This document shows positions 45,911 through 54,628 of a stretch of DNA of 64,000 nt, piece by piece; the first letter of the stretch is position 1; each line of letters starts with the position of its first letter. The stretch is from G963663365 sp963663365 (GTDB lineage Bacteria; Hinthialibacterota; Hinthialibacteria; Hinthialibacterales; G963663365). The translations under genes were made by a program, and so were the position numbers. Where the stretch lies: the NCBI GenBank assembly GCA_963663365.2, contig CAXXIH010000008.1, forward strand, positions 186,001 through 250,000, in the 5' to 3' direction. Below the pieces are notes generated by a model. It saw only the letters and a program-made list of their open reading frames with translations, had not been told where the DNA came from and made no database searches.

Positions 45911-46046
45911 CCATCCAGTCACCCACCCTGACGCATCGAAAATTTGATAAGAATTCCGGCCTCTATCTATTGACCTGAGGCTGGTGATGGTTACATTTCG
46001 CCCACAAGGAGAATGTATTCGTCCACCAAATGGAGAGAAGGCAACA

Positions 46047-46313
46047 ATGAATCGGCCCCTCTATTTCCGTCCCTCAAAACGGCATCCCCGCAATCTGCGC
46101 CTTACCCCTGTCTTTGTATTTTTGGCCATGGCTTGGGAGGATGACGACGATTACGGGTATGATCCCGATAGTTTCTTTGATGATTCGGGATACAACGACT
46201 TCGACGACGACGATACGTACGCTGACGACTTCGACGAAATGGACGACGATGAAGAGGAAGATGACGAAGAAGATGTAATGGATGACGTCGACGATGACGA
46301 CTACGACGATTAG
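46047..46313 (+). CDS. Small aspartate-rich acidic protein
   Basis: 88 residues from the ATG at 46047, which has AAGG 5 bases upstream. The first 24 residues are basic (NRPLYFRPSKRHPRNLRLT), then comes a short hydrophobic patch (PVFVFLAMAW), then about 60 residues with roughly 30 Asp and 7 Glu (DDDEEEDDEEDVMDDVDDDD) and several Tyr/Phe. No family recognised. The charge split suggests binding of cations or of a basic partner. Low complexity lowers confidence, but the intact frame and ribosome-binding site favour a real gene. Confidence 0.55.
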   Translation: MNRPLYFRPSKRHPRNLRLTPVFVFLAMAWEDDDDYGYDPDSFFDDSGYNDFDDDDTYADDFDEMDDDEEEDDEEDVMDDVDDDDYDD

Positions 46314-46511
46314 GCGTCCGCGGTAACAAAATCTCTTCGCATTTTTCTCTCACTGGCCCAGAGTCGTCAAATCAGTACAAGAGTTGCCGCTCCTGCCACC
46401 CGATGCCTTCCCCTCGGGAATTCCACCTATGGTTTGACGAATCGCATTGGCACAGTAGACTCACTTTTATGCCAAGTTGCCGGTTGAACCGCGATTTTAA
46501 GGGGCCTAAAA

Positions 46512-48347
46512 ATGACTGTCCTGATTGACATTCTTAGATTTTGCATTGTATTTGGATTGGCAGTAATCGTACATGAGTACGGACATATGATTGTCGCCAA
46601 GTTGTGTGGCGCGCGGGTCGATGTTTTTTCGGTTGGCTTTGGACGCAAGATCTTTGGATTTAAATATGGCGAAACTGAATATCAGATCGCGATGATTCCA
46701 TTCGGCGGCTATGTGAAGATTGCGGGCATGGATCCGGGAGAGGAATTGACCGGCGCTCCCTGGGAGTTTCTATCTATATCCCCATGGCGCAGGATCTTAA
46801 TTTTGGCCGCTGGTCCGGGAATGAATATCGTATTGGCATTCGTGATTTATTACGTTCTTTTTGTGGGGGTCGGCCAAGCGGTAACACCAACGACAACAAT
46901 CGGCGTTGTCCCTGAAGGCAGTCCGGGCTGGGAAATCGGCTTGCATCCGGATGACACCATTCTTGCCGTAGGTGAAACCCCGGTTGAAACTTGGGACGAT
47001 GTAGAAATGGCCATCGTTACCAATCCTGATGAAAGCCTCAAGTTAAAAATCAAACGCGGCAAAGATATACTGCAGAAGTCTTATACGGCCAGCGTTGTGA
47101 GGTCATCAGCAGCCGAAGAAGAGACGGATACCCCTCAAAAAGAATCAGCCCAAACAGATGAACCATTAGCAAATACGGATGTTCAAGGATTCCGGCTCGC
47201 TTATTTGGATCCCAATGGCCCGGCATCAAAAGCCGGCCTTACCACAGGTTCAGTCATTACGGCCGTGGCGGGCACGCCTCACGACAAAATCGACCGGCTT
47301 CGCAACGTTTTAAGCCAGCAAGTTCGAATCAATGAGCAAGGTGAAGCCGAAGCCATTCCTTTCACAATTAAATGGGTTGATCCCCAAGGGAAAGAACACG
47401 AAGAACAAGTTGCGCCTGATGTGCATCTGCCCGCCGAAGATGCTCAACCCTATCGTCCGGTTGCCAGGCTGGGATTCTCCTATAATGGAACCTATGACCG
47501 TCCGGCCGATCTTGAAGATTTACTACAAAGACGTCTACCCATTCTGGATGTAGCCGCGAAACTTGAACCGGTTGTCGGAGCAGTAAAGGAAGGAAGCCCC
47601 GCCGCAAAAGCCGGACTGGAGAAAGGTGACCGGATTCTAACCATCGATGGTGAACCTGTAGAGGATTGGAATGCTCTGCAAGGCGAGATCTTATCCCGCT
47701 ATGAAAAGCAGGACGGTGAATATGCGGGTATTCCCATGACCCTTTCATGGCGCACGGCTTCCGGAGAAATCCCCCCACCCGCGAAACTGGTGCCAGTAGT
47801 ACGGGAAGAAATTCTGCCCACAGAACACGGTATCCGGACAGGCCAGAAAATCCCGATTGTTGAAATCGGCTTCCAACGGCTGCAAGACCGCCAACGCATG
47901 GGGATTATTGGCGCAGTGCCGGCATCGATTGGAAAAGTTAAGGACTCTCTCGTCTCAATGGTGGGACTATTGGGCAAACTGGTAACAGGTGGCGCATCAC
48001 GAAAAGTTTTCGGTGGTCCTATTGCCATTTATCGTTTTTCGGCAGAGACCGGCAAATGGGGATTCGAACGCTTCTTTATGTTTATCGCGATGCTTTCAAC
48101 AAGTCTGGCTCTGCTTAACCTGTTGCCTATTCCGGCGCTGGATGGTGGACATATCATGTTGAATCTCGTCGAAATGGTCCGCCGCCAACCGCTTACGCTT
48201 CAACAAATTGAATTATGGGGACGGATCGGAGTCTTTTTCTTCATTCTTCCGCTCATGATTTTCTTTATCTTCAACGATTTGGAGCGGGAAGGATTGATTT
48301 CGTTCCTTGGCCAGAAAATCATGGCACTCTTTGGAGCAAACGGATAA
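46512..48347 (+). CDS. rseP: Site-2 intramembrane metalloprotease (RseP-like) with PDZ domains
   Basis: 611 residues. Zinc motif HEYGH in the first helix (IVHEYGHMIVAKLCGARVD), third Zn ligand in LLNLLPIPALDGGHIMLNL. PDZ-like domains lie between: VPEGSPGWEIGLHPDDTILA, YLDPNGPASKAGLTTGSVI and VKEGSPAAKAGLEKGDRIL, so three PDZ units rather than the usual two, which accounts for the length over the 420-450 residues of E. coli RseP. It cleaves membrane anti-sigma factors or signal peptides inside the membrane; the FecR-type anti-sigma encoded at 22387 is a conceivable but untested client. Confidence 0.94.
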   Translation: MTVLIDILRFCIVFGLAVIVHEYGHMIVAKLCGARVDVFSVGFGRKIFGFKYGETEYQIAMIPFGGYVKIAGMDPGEELTGAPWEFLSISPWRRILILAAGPGMNIVLAFVIYYVLFVGVGQAVTPTTTIGVVPEGSPGWEIGLHPDDTILAVGETPVETWDDVEMAIVTNPDESLKLKIKRGKDILQKSYTASVVRSSAAEEETDTPQKESAQTDEPLANTDVQGFRLAYLDPNGPASKAGLTTGSVITAVAGTPHDKIDRLRNVLSQQVRINEQGEAEAIPFTIKWVDPQGKEHEEQVAPDVHLPAEDAQPYRPVARLGFSYNGTYDRPADLEDLLQRRLPILDVAAKLEPVVGAVKEGSPAAKAGLEKGDRILTIDGEPVEDWNALQGEILSRYEKQDGEYAGIPMTLSWRTASGEIPPPAKLVPVVREEILPTEHGIRTGQKIPIVEIGFQRLQDRQRMGIIGAVPASIGKVKDSLVSMVGLLGKLVTGGASRKVFGGPIAIYRFSAETGKWGFERFFMFIAMLSTSLALLNLLPIPALDGGHIMLNLVEMVRRQPLTLQQIELWGRIGVFFFILPLMIFFIFNDLEREGLISFLGQKIMALFGANG

Positions 48348-48378
48348 TCGACCGCGAAGAATATTCGACGATCCTTTC

Positions 48379-49158
48379 ATGCCGATGTCTTTATTGCAAA
48401 CAGAACGGCTAACGAAATCGTTCGGCGGTTTGATCGCGGTACGCGAAGTCAGTCTCGAAATCAATGCCGGAGAGATTATTGGGATCATCGGCCCCAATGG
48501 CTCAGGCAAAACGACTTTTTTCAATCTCATCAGCGGAATCTACACTCCCACATCCGGTACAATTGTATTTGAAGACCGGATCATGAACCGCCAGGCGCCT
48601 CACGCGTTTGCAGATGCGGGGATTGCCAGGACATTCCAGACGATTCGCTTATTCAAAGAGATGACGGTTCTTGAGAATGTCATGCTCGGGAGGCACTGCC
48701 AAACCCGAGCCGGTGTTTTCGAGTCGGTTATACGCACAACCCGCCAAAAAGAAGAAGAAACGGAAATTCAAAAAAAAGCGGAAGAATTACTGGCTTTTTT
48801 TGGTGACCGGTTGTATGACCATTGCGTTGATTTGGCACGTGAACTCTCCTATGCCAATCAACGCCGTTTGGAGATTGCCCGCGCCCTGGCAACCGATCCC
48901 AAACTTCTTCTTTTGGATGAACCGGCGGCCGGAATGAATCCGCAGGAATCCGCAGAACTCATGTCCGATGTCTTCAGAATTCGCGAATTAGGCATCACTT
49001 GTATTGTGATCGAACACGATATGAGCGTAATCAGCGGGCTTTGCGATAAGGTCATTGCATTGGATCACGGAGAAAAGATAGCAGAAGGCAGTTACGATCT
49101 GGTTCGTTCGGATCCCCATGTAATCGAATCCTATTTGGGAAGCACCGGAACCCATTAA
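48379..49158 (+). CDS. LivG-type ABC transporter ATP-binding protein
   Basis: About 259 residues from the ATG at 48379 (48385 is also possible). Walker A IIGPNGSGKTTFFNLISG, the LivG-typical GIARTFQTIRLFKEMTVLEN, signature ARELSYANQRRLEIARAL, Walker B KLLLLDEPAAGMNP and EHDMSVISGLCDKVIAL. In the usual branched-chain amino acid importer it pairs with LivF, LivH, LivM and a binding protein, none of which is adjacent. It starts 31 bp after rseP. Confidence 0.93.
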   Translation: MPMSLLQTERLTKSFGGLIAVREVSLEINAGEIIGIIGPNGSGKTTFFNLISGIYTPTSGTIVFEDRIMNRQAPHAFADAGIARTFQTIRLFKEMTVLENVMLGRHCQTRAGVFESVIRTTRQKEEETEIQKKAEELLAFFGDRLYDHCVDLARELSYANQRRLEIARALATDPKLLLLDEPAAGMNPQESAELMSDVFRIRELGITCIVIEHDMSVISGLCDKVIALDHGEKIAEGSYDLVRSDPHVIESYLGSTGTH

Positions 49159-49210
49159 ATCATTTAATTATAGCCACCTACGAAATGCGCAACGCGGTCG
49201 TCCGGTGCGA

Positions 49211-49897
49211 TTAGGATTTGGCGTTTTGCTTCAACAAGTCATCCAGTTTTCGATAGGCTTCGGCGGGATCGGAAGCTCCAAAGACAGCATTTCCGGCCAC
49301 TAATTCTTCGGCTCCATCTTGGGCGATAAGAGCAACAGTTTTGTCGTTAACCCCGCCATCGACTTGGATGATAAAATCCTTGCCGCAACGTTCACGGATG
49401 GCCACAGTTTCCCTGATCTTAGCTCGCATCGGCTCAATAAACGTCTGCCCGCCAAAGCCGGGATTCACGGTCATAATCAAAACAATATCTACTTGGTCTG
49501 CGACCAGCGGCAGACAATCCAAAGGAGTACCGGGATTGAATGAAATCCCCGCCAAACGTCCACCTTCTTTGATCTGGCGCAAACGTACATGAAGATGCGG
49601 TTCGGTTTCGGCATGGATCGTAATGCTCCGCACGCGTTCCCGTTCAAACCACGGAATAACCTGCGCAGGATTGCTGACCATTAAATGAACATCAAACTCC
49701 GATTTGCAGGCCGGACGCAGGCTGTCGATTACCAACGGCCCCATGGTCAGATTCGGAACAAAATGGCCGTCCATAACATCGACATGCAGCAATCCACAAC
49801 CGGCTTTCTCTATTTCACAAACAGCCTCGCCCAGGCGGTCAAACGGCGCAGAGAGGATTGAAGGGAGGATTTTTAAACGGTCGGCAGATACATTCAT
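49211..49897 (-). CDS. rpe: Ribulose-phosphate 3-epimerase
   Basis: 228-residue TIM barrel. SILSAPFDRLGEAVCEIEKA, metal-binding LLHVDVMDGHFVPNLTMGP, FDVHLMVSNPAQVIPWF, MTVNPGFGGQTFIEPM and IQVDGGVNDKTVALIAQDGA are all family hallmarks. Interconverts ribulose 5-phosphate and xylulose 5-phosphate. Last gene of an rsmB-PASTA-rpe operon, 8 bp after the PASTA gene. Confidence 0.97.
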   Translation of the reverse strand: MNVSADRLKILPSILSAPFDRLGEAVCEIEKAGCGLLHVDVMDGHFVPNLTMGPLVIDSLRPACKSEFDVHLMVSNPAQVIPWFERERVRSITIHAETEPHLHVRLRQIKEGGRLAGISFNPGTPLDCLPLVADQVDIVLIMTVNPGFGGQTFIEPMRAKIRETVAIRERCGKDFIIQVDGGVNDKTVALIAQDGAEELVAGNAVFGASDPAEAYRKLDDLLKQNAKS

Positions 49898-49905
49898 AAG
49901 TTTAA

Positions 49906-50961
49906 TTAGTCTCCCGGTTCGAGAGGTGAAATCGTTTCAGGTTCAATGATGCGGCGGGCCACGATATGAGTTTCACCTTCTTGGCCCGGTTCGACAAGCT
50001 GGATTTCAAGGTACGCCTGACCGGCCAACACAAGCCAACTATCAATAAAATTACGGCCGGGTTGCACAGTCATCGTCATCTCCCGAGGGATACGTGTACC
50101 TTGATCATCCACCAGACATAAATCATCCACGATCACAATCTTAAATGTCCGGCTATAGGACTGAGCAAAAACACGCTCTTTCAGATGATGGTTATATGCG
50201 CTCTGTGTGATTCTGCCTGTCGCTCCAACGGTAAGCGTGATCATGTCTTCAGTCGTAATACGTTCCCCGGCACGCGGATCGGAATCCAAAACTTTTCCGA
50301 CCTCTTCAAGGTCATCTGTCTCTTCGTACTGGGGAGGTTGCTCAACATCGAAACCTAAAGCAACCAATTCTCTCAGCGAAAAACTGTAATCCTGATCGAT
50401 TAGGTTAGGCATAATAAAAGCAGGAGGTTCCGGCCCCAGACTCGTAAGCACGGAGATATTATGCCCAAAATGCAGATGTTGGCCTTCAGTAGGATCCTGA
50501 GCCACAATCTGACCGGCAGGAATCAAAGCATTATAGATACTCCCAATGTGGCCTATATCGAGTTCGGAAGCTGACAAACGCAGTTTGGCATCGGCAATGG
50601 TCATATTGACGACCGAAGGAATCTCCTTCCGGCTGGCTCCAGCGCTGACTACAAGCCGCACAGCCCGTCCGGCCTTAATGGTCACGCCCGGGCGGGGGCT
50701 TTGTTGGATGACCATGCCCTGCTCGTATTCATCGTGAGGCTGCCGTTCAATCGGAGGCTGCACAGTAAGACCGGCATTCACCAGCGTTACGATGGCATCC
50801 TTTTCGAACATGCCCAACAGCGAGGGCATCGTTATGGTTTCACCGGCGGTAATGAATTTCAGAACCCAGTACCCGCCCCAAAAAGCCACACTGGAAAGGA
50901 TTGCCACCGAGAGAAAGAGACAAAGCCACCAAAGACAAAAACGAAAGAACTTACGCAGCAT
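49906..50961 (-). CDS. Membrane-anchored PASTA-domain protein
   Basis: 351 residues: one N-terminal helix (LWWLCLFLSVAILSSVAFWG), then three PASTA domains: ITMPSLLGMFEKDAIVTLVN, IPSVVNMTIADAKLRLSASE and MPNLIDQDYSFSLRELVALG, each closing with a QSPRPG / QDPTEG / SDPRAG motif. The last about 100 residues form a beta-rich domain. There is no kinase domain, unlike Stk/PrkC proteins. PASTA modules bind peptidoglycan fragments. Lies between rsmB and rpe, the place where PrkC-type PASTA kinases sit in Firmicutes. Confidence 0.9.
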   Translation of the reverse strand: MLRKFFRFCLWWLCLFLSVAILSSVAFWGGYWVLKFITAGETITMPSLLGMFEKDAIVTLVNAGLTVQPPIERQPHDEYEQGMVIQQSPRPGVTIKAGRAVRLVVSAGASRKEIPSVVNMTIADAKLRLSASELDIGHIGSIYNALIPAGQIVAQDPTEGQHLHFGHNISVLTSLGPEPPAFIMPNLIDQDYSFSLRELVALGFDVEQPPQYEETDDLEEVGKVLDSDPRAGERITTEDMITLTVGATGRITQSAYNHHLKERVFAQSYSRTFKIVIVDDLCLVDDQGTRIPREMTMTVQPGRNFIDSWLVLAGQAYLEIQLVEPGQEGETHIVARRIIEPETISPLEPGD

Positions 50962-51015
50962 TATTTATGCAATCTCCGTACTTGCAGACTAGCACGATCT
51001 TTTAAAAAATCAGAT

Positions 51016-52434
51016 TCAAGCACTCTGCTTATCCAAGCGGCAAGCAAAGGCCCCATCGCTCGAAACCGTCCCCGGCCAGATATGAAGCTGCCCATTGTGA
51101 AGAAGGACTTCATGGAGATTAACAGGCACGAATCTCCCGGCATCGGTCATCCTGGCACTTGTTTCGGATTCAAGAAACCGCTGGATCACATCTTCATTCT
51201 CCCGGGGATTAAGGGTGCAAGTGGAATAGACAAGACGTCCCCCCGGTCGTAACTCCCGCCAACACCGTTGCAGCAAACGAAACGCTTGGTCGGCTAGACG
51301 CGGGCCATCATCCAGGCGAAAGCGCCATCGTAAATCCACCCGCCGGGCCATCGTTCCCCATCCGCTGCATGGGACATCCAGCAAAATTCCATCAAATCCC
51401 TCATGTCCATCATCCGGCGACTCATCGGAAACCAACGGATCGTACGCTTTTACCGTAACAGATCCTAATTGGAGCCTTGAGATTGAATCCCGCAGCAGCT
51501 GAAGCCGCTTATCGCTCTTATCGGTTGCGAGAACACTTGCTTCATCTGAACTGAGATCGGCAAGATGAGTTGTTTTGCCTCCAGGCGCGGCGCATACATC
51601 CCATATGCGTTCCCCTGCGCACGGTTGGAGCAAAGGGGTCACAAACATCGCGGCCACATCTTGGATTTGCAGTAGGCCATTTTTAAATACGGATAATCCG
51701 GCAGGATTCGCGGAAGATGTAAACCGTATGGCCGCGGGATGGCTGTCATCGATTTCCACATTCACACCTGCTTCGGTAAACTGAGTCAGGGCATCCTCGC
51801 GGGTGCATTTCGAAAGCATCACGCGGGCTGTCATTAACGGTCTTTTATTGCCGGCCCGGCATAAAGAGGAGGCACGTTCCAAACCCCAGAGTTCGATCCA
51901 CCTTTGAACAAGTTCTTTGGGATACGACTCCGCCACAGACAAATGCTGAGCGGGATTCTCAGTAATCGCAGGCAGCGGTGGTTGATCCGGCTCGCGGGAG
52001 ATATTGCGCAATACGCCATTCACAACACCGCGCAGTCCGCGCAGAGACCTTTCGGCGGCCACAAGTTCAACGGCTTCAGAAATCGTGGCATAGGCAGGGA
52101 TACGATCCAAGAATAGAAGTTCATATGCAGCCAAACGCAGAATCCACAATACAATTACAGGAATGCTTTCGAGCCCTTTGGTCAGATGGTGGGCCAAAAC
52201 ATAATCAAGCCTTCCGTGCATCCGGATGGTTCCAAAGACAAGTTCCTGTAGAAGTCTCCTGTCTTCATCGGATAGTTCTATGCGCTCCAATTCACGCTGG
52301 AGAACTGTGTCGGCGTATTCCTCCCCGGCTTCCTGTTTGAGTAAGATGCGCAACGCCGCGCTTCGGGCGGGAGAAGGTTCACGGCGTTTGTTTGAATTCC
52401 GCCGGGGATTATGATGAGGCTGTTTCCTGGTCAT
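51016..52434 (-). CDS. rsmB: 16S rRNA m5C967 methyltransferase
   Basis: 472 residues with an N-terminal NusB-like domain (RSAALRILLKQEAGEEYADT, YELLFLDRIPAYATISEAVE) and a C-terminal Rossmann methyltransferase: WDVCAAPGGKTTHLADLSSD for SAM binding, the Pro-Cys motif LLDVPCSGWGTMARR and the catalytic Cys in LVYSTCTLNPRENEDVI. The very basic N-terminus (TRKQPHHNPRRNSNKRREP) is an added RNA-binding tail. First gene of its operon. Confidence 0.96.
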   Translation of the reverse strand: MTRKQPHHNPRRNSNKRREPSPARSAALRILLKQEAGEEYADTVLQRELERIELSDEDRRLLQELVFGTIRMHGRLDYVLAHHLTKGLESIPVIVLWILRLAAYELLFLDRIPAYATISEAVELVAAERSLRGLRGVVNGVLRNISREPDQPPLPAITENPAQHLSVAESYPKELVQRWIELWGLERASSLCRAGNKRPLMTARVMLSKCTREDALTQFTEAGVNVEIDDSHPAAIRFTSSANPAGLSVFKNGLLQIQDVAAMFVTPLLQPCAGERIWDVCAAPGGKTTHLADLSSDEASVLATDKSDKRLQLLRDSISRLQLGSVTVKAYDPLVSDESPDDGHEGFDGILLDVPCSGWGTMARRVDLRWRFRLDDGPRLADQAFRLLQRCWRELRPGGRLVYSTCTLNPRENEDVIQRFLESETSARMTDAGRFVPVNLHEVLLHNGQLHIWPGTVSSDGAFACRLDKQSA

Positions 52435-52532
52435 TTGGTGAAGAATAGCACGGTCATTGAAATTCAGTTTGCTGCAACTTTTTCTTGGTTCACTGGTGCA
52501 GTTTCACAAAAATAATGGATTTGCGCTGAAAT

Positions 52533-52558
52533 AAAAACGCCCGGTATTAGCCGGGCGT
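52533..52558 (-). terminator. Intrinsic terminator of the zinc metallopeptidase gene
   Basis: Minus-strand stem ACGCCCGG / CCGGGCGT with a six-base loop followed by TTTTT, about 30 bases beyond the stop at 52589. Confidence 0.88.
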
Positions 52559-52588
52559 GAACGATTGTATTACTTATGAATATGCAAG

Positions 52589-53275
52589 TTACTGTTGTTG
52601 CTCTTCATTACGCAATCCCAATAAATAAAGCAGAGTGAGAATGGCCGAGAGTGTTGTAGCAACATAGGTCATGGCCGCGGCTCCAAGCACTTTGCTGACA
52701 CCTTCGTTTTCATCCTGGGTGATAATGCCGGAAGACATAAGCAGTGATTTGGCACGGCTTGAAGCATTAAACTCCACCGGTAGTGTTACGATAGAAAACA
52801 GTACCGCCCCGGCATAGAGCAAAATGCCAAGCGTTATCAAAGGCGGATAGAATAACAAACCACCAAGCGCCAGCGGGATGGCAAAATTGGAGCCGAAACT
52901 TGCCAACGGAAAAATCTGGTTCCGGAATGTGAGCGGGATATACGATTCCGCATGCTGTAATGCATGTCCCGCCTCATGAGCGGCGATCCCAACTGAAGCA
53001 ATAGAGCGCCCCTGGTAAACTCCAGGCGAAAGACGAAGAACACGCCTGGTTGGATCATAATGGTCAGAAAGATGGCCAGGTGTCATTTGGATGGGCACAT
53101 CATACAATCCATTTGAATCTAAAATGTAACGGGCAGCCTCTTGGCCTGACAAACCTCGGCGGGTGCCAAGCCGACTGTATGTATGGTAGGCGCTCTTAAC
53201 CATCCCTTGCGTGATTATGCCCATAACAATTGTTGGGATCATAACCAACAACAAATATTGAGGATCGAGCAACAT
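52589..53275 (-). CDS. Membrane zinc metallopeptidase (YugP/Zn_peptidase_2 type)
   Basis: 228 residues. N-terminal helix LLLVMIPTIVMGIITQGMV, then the HEXXH zinc motif in GIAAHEAGHALQHAESYIPL, then three helices (PLALGGLLFYPPLITLGIL and the C-terminal AILTLLYLLGLRN). Matches the neutral zinc peptidase family of YugP in order and length. Substrates unknown. Monocistronic with its own terminator. Confidence 0.94.
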   Translation of the reverse strand: MLLDPQYLLLVMIPTIVMGIITQGMVKSAYHTYSRLGTRRGLSGQEAARYILDSNGLYDVPIQMTPGHLSDHYDPTRRVLRLSPGVYQGRSIASVGIAAHEAGHALQHAESYIPLTFRNQIFPLASFGSNFAIPLALGGLLFYPPLITLGILLYAGAVLFSIVTLPVEFNASSRAKSLLMSSGIITQDENEGVSKVLGAAAMTYVATTLSAILTLLYLLGLRNEEQQQ

Positions 53276-53542
53276 ATATTTTGGGCCTCCTTAGCTCCTA
53301 AATCCTATTTTCATTTATTTCAAGTTATGAAATGGCAAATGCCATGCCGAAAGCAAAACAGCCATTCGCAAATTGCATCTTTATCTAAGTTCAGTTATTT
53401 AAAGGTGTTTTGCTCCGTAGGATTCGTATGACACAATTTATTTGTGCCAGTTTGGCTCACTTTTCCTTCCAAGTTTAAATCTTACTATCTCAAACGTATT
53501 AGCACAGCCAAAGCTACGTACGCATATACAGTTTGGGATATA

Positions 53543-54409
53543 TCAAGATTCGCTGTCCCTGTGTTTCGTGAGGAAATCATACGCCTCAAGCAACGATTCC
53601 GGAACATGTTCCCGCTGCGTTAACACGGCATAACGAAGCGCAGAAAAACATAAGTCGTCTGTCGGCTCTTTGGGGATTTTAGACACAGCCGCCATCACTA
53701 CTTTCTTCAGATTCACGGCATTCTTGCCCAAAAATTCAATAACCATCTGGATATCGACATCGTCAGAGACATGCCAACAATCGTAATCGGTTACCGCTGC
53801 GACTGTTGCATAAGCCATCTCGGCTTCCATGGCCAGCTTCGCCTCGGGAACTGTGGTCATACCGATAAGGTCCCCGCCCCAGCTGCGATACATATGGGAT
53901 TCAGCGCGCGTAGAGAAAAGCGGTCCCTCCATGCATACATAAGTTCCTTTCTCATGGATGGTAACACCGGTCTCCTGAACGGATTCGATAAGGATCTTAC
54001 GCAGGGTTTCGCAGTATGGATCGGCAAATGAGACATGCACCGCAATCGGATCGAAAAAAGTCCCCGGACGATGCCGGGTGCGATCAATAATTTGATCGGG
54101 CACAACAAAGTCCAATGGTTTCATCTCTTCGCGTAGGCTGCCTACTGCATTTAATGCAATGATCCAGTCCACACCGAGCTGTTTCATGGCATAGATATTG
54201 GCCTTATAGGGGACATTGGTGGGATTGAAACGATGTCCGCGCCCATGACGAGGCAGGAACACCAATTCGCGATCCTGATAACGCCCCAGGCGTAACACAT
54301 CTGAGGGTTGGCCGAATGGTGTCTCAGCCGCAACTTCATCAAAATAGTCAATGCCCTCAAAATCATAGACCCCGGAACCACCGATTACGCCAATGCGCCC
54401 TGCGCTCAT
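53543..54409 (-). CDS. mtnP: S-methyl-5'-thioadenosine phosphorylase
   Basis: 288 residues from the ATG at 54409, chosen for AAGGGA 5 bases upstream. Family motifs: phosphate site IGVIGGSGVYDFEGIDYF, FLPRHGRGHRFNPTNVPYKA, ALNAVGSLREEMKPLDFV, CMEGPLFSTRAESHMYRSWG, IGMTTVPEAKLAMEAEMAYA and VTDYDCW. Cleaves methylthioadenosine from polyamine synthesis into adenine and methylthioribose 1-phosphate. No other methionine-salvage genes are in view. Confidence 0.95.
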   Translation of the reverse strand: MSAGRIGVIGGSGVYDFEGIDYFDEVAAETPFGQPSDVLRLGRYQDRELVFLPRHGRGHRFNPTNVPYKANIYAMKQLGVDWIIALNAVGSLREEMKPLDFVVPDQIIDRTRHRPGTFFDPIAVHVSFADPYCETLRKILIESVQETGVTIHEKGTYVCMEGPLFSTRAESHMYRSWGGDLIGMTTVPEAKLAMEAEMAYATVAAVTDYDCWHVSDDVDIQMVIEFLGKNAVNLKKVVMAAVSKIPKEPTDDLCFSALRYAVLTQREHVPESLLEAYDFLTKHRDSES

Positions 54410-54628
54410 TTTCTTCCCTTTCTTTATACACTCGTCTTTTCTGGCTCTTTGGACGTTATGCCGGATAAGAACGGACAACCGCTGCCAGCATGACAATATG
54501 GGTGTTAGCCTATGCCGCTGGACAAACGAGACAAGATCGCCCTTTCGATTGGGTTACCATCCGGACCATGCTCATTCATAGAATGAGCACTCCTGAAACC
54601 GATTTCTAAACTACTGAGGTAGAGGCTT

